From Hyphomicrobiales bacterium (lineage in GTDB: Bacteria > Pseudomonadota > Alphaproteobacteria > Rhodobacterales > Rhodobacteraceae), in the NCBI GenBank assembly GCA_003558415.1, contig PWLT01000326.1, forward strand, positions 1 to 6,445: DNA of 6,445 nt. Direction: 5' to 3'. Position numbers and translations under genes: made by a program. This document shows positions 5,994 to 6,445 of the stretch, one piece after another (the stretch's first letter is position 1; every line of letters begins with the position of its first letter). The notes under the pieces are model-generated. The model saw only the letters and a program-made list of their open reading frames with translations. It was not told the origin of the DNA and searched no databases.

Positions 5994-6070
5994 ATGGCGT
6001 GCACCTGATCGGAATTCTTCCGCCTGCCCTGCCCCTCCGGCCGGGTTCTGCCCCTGCGTATCAAGCTCAT
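5990..6070 (-). CDS. Candidate 26-aa basic peptide ORF between permease and ATPase
   Basis: The ATG at 6070 is preceded by GGGAGG six bases upstream, a better ribosome-binding site than that of the following ATPase. The 26-codon frame starts MSLIRRGRTRPEG, is rich in Arg/Lys, and ends in a TGA that overlaps the ATPase ATG as ATGA (5990-5993). An in-frame ATG at 6088 would extend it to 32 residues and overlaps the permease stop in the same way. I do not recognise the peptide. It may serve only to carry ribosomes from the permease to the ATPase gene, or the frame may be chance. There are no membrane or signal features. Confidence 0.35.
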   Translation of the reverse strand: MSLIRRGRTRPEGQGRRKNSDQVHAI

Positions 6071-6084
6071 GGGTGACCTCCCGT

Positions 6085-6445
6085 TCATCTGAGCCTCGGG
6101 TTGAGCGCATCGCGCAGCCAGTCGCCCAGCAGGTTGACCGAAAGCGCCAGCGCCAGCAGCGCGGCGGCGGGGAAGGCGAGGATCCACCACTCGCCCGAGA
6201 ACAGGAACCCCTGCCCTATGCGGATCAGGGTGCCGAGCGAGGGCTGGGTGGGCGGCACGCCGACGCCCAGGAAGGACAGCGTGGCCTCGGCGATGATCGC
6301 CAGCGCCAGGCCGATCGTGGCGATCACCAGAACCGGCCCCATCACGTTGGGAAGGATGTGGCGCACGAGGATCGAGGCCGGGTGGCGCCCGATCACCCGC
6401 GCGGCCTGGACGTATTCCTTGCCCTTCTCGACCATGGTCGCCCCG
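6085..6445 (-). CDS. Peptide-type ABC transporter permease (DppC/OppC-like), C-terminal part
   Basis: About 119 C-terminal residues of a BPD_transp_1 permease; the N-terminal part lies beyond the right edge. The EAA coupling motif that contacts the ATPases is visible as EYVQAARVIGRHPASILVRH followed by ILPN. After it come membrane segments around GPVLVIATIGLALAIIAEAT and WWILAFPAAALLALALSVNL, with the DppC-type loop LSFLGVGVPPTQPSLG between them. The ending LLGDWLRDALNPRLR is the classic DppC/OppC C-terminus. The ATG at 6435 falls inside the domain, so it is not the start. The TGA at 6085-6087 overlaps a downstream ATG as ATGA. The gene belongs with the two ATPases and forms part of the translocation channel. 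The other permease and the binding protein should be encoded further right. Confidence 0.93.
   Translation of the reverse strand, partial: GATMVEKGKEYVQAARVIGRHPASILVRHILPNVMGPVLVIATIGLALAIIAEATLSFLGVGVPPTQPSLGTLIRIGQGFLFSGEWWILAFPAAALLALALSVNLLGDWLRDALNPRLR

Noticed and set aside
5994..6110. N-terminal extension of the first ATPase to an ATG at 6110
   Set aside because: The added 39 residues have no ABC similarity and overlap the permease end. The ATG at 5993 has a ribosome-binding site and begins directly at the ABC fold.

Overview
The window looks like chromosomal DNA from an alphaproteobacterium, most likely of the Rhodobacterales. It has high GC and strongly biased third codon positions, an apparent EcfG-type (GGAAC-N16-CGTT) stress promoter, and a typical dipeptide/oligopeptide ABC operon. 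This placement is inferred from composition and motifs, not from a search.

Layout, left to right. (1) 1-348, plus strand: the C-terminal end of a probable SAM-dependent methyltransferase. (2) 393-607: remains of an NmrA-like NAD(P)-binding gene, broken by several frameshifts. (3) 802-1234: a putative EcfG promoter, a 57-aa DUF1328 membrane protein, then about 150 nt of hairpin-rich DNA ending in a strong intrinsic terminator. This downstream part could be a 3'-UTR-derived small RNA. (4) 1287-1468 and 3633-3786: two direct copies of a palindromic repeat with imperfect terminal inverted repeats. They bracket a divergent pair, a homocysteine S-methyltransferase family enzyme (minus, 1556-2554) and a TetR-family regulator (plus, 2720-3397). 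(5) 3787-3961: a C-terminal remnant of a DMT/EamA transporter, starting at the edge of the second repeat. (6) 3962-6445, minus strand: the 3' end of a peptide-type ABC importer operon, in the order permease (partial), small candidate ORF, first ATPase, second ATPase. Its genes are coupled by overlapping stop and start codons.

How the genes work together: the permease and two ATPases form the inner-membrane part of a DppCDF/OppCDF-type importer; the solute-binding protein and other permease should lie beyond the right edge. The TetR regulator probably controls the divergent methyltransferase gene, itself, or both. The area between the methyltransferase end and the ABC operon is accessory-like, with two decayed genes, two repeats and one intact regulator/enzyme module. 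I see no clear defence system, CRISPR array, tRNA, rRNA or transposase. The points most worth following up are the repeat pair around the enzyme/regulator module, the stress promoter with its structured downstream RNA, and the small ORF tied to both neighbours by ATGA overlaps.
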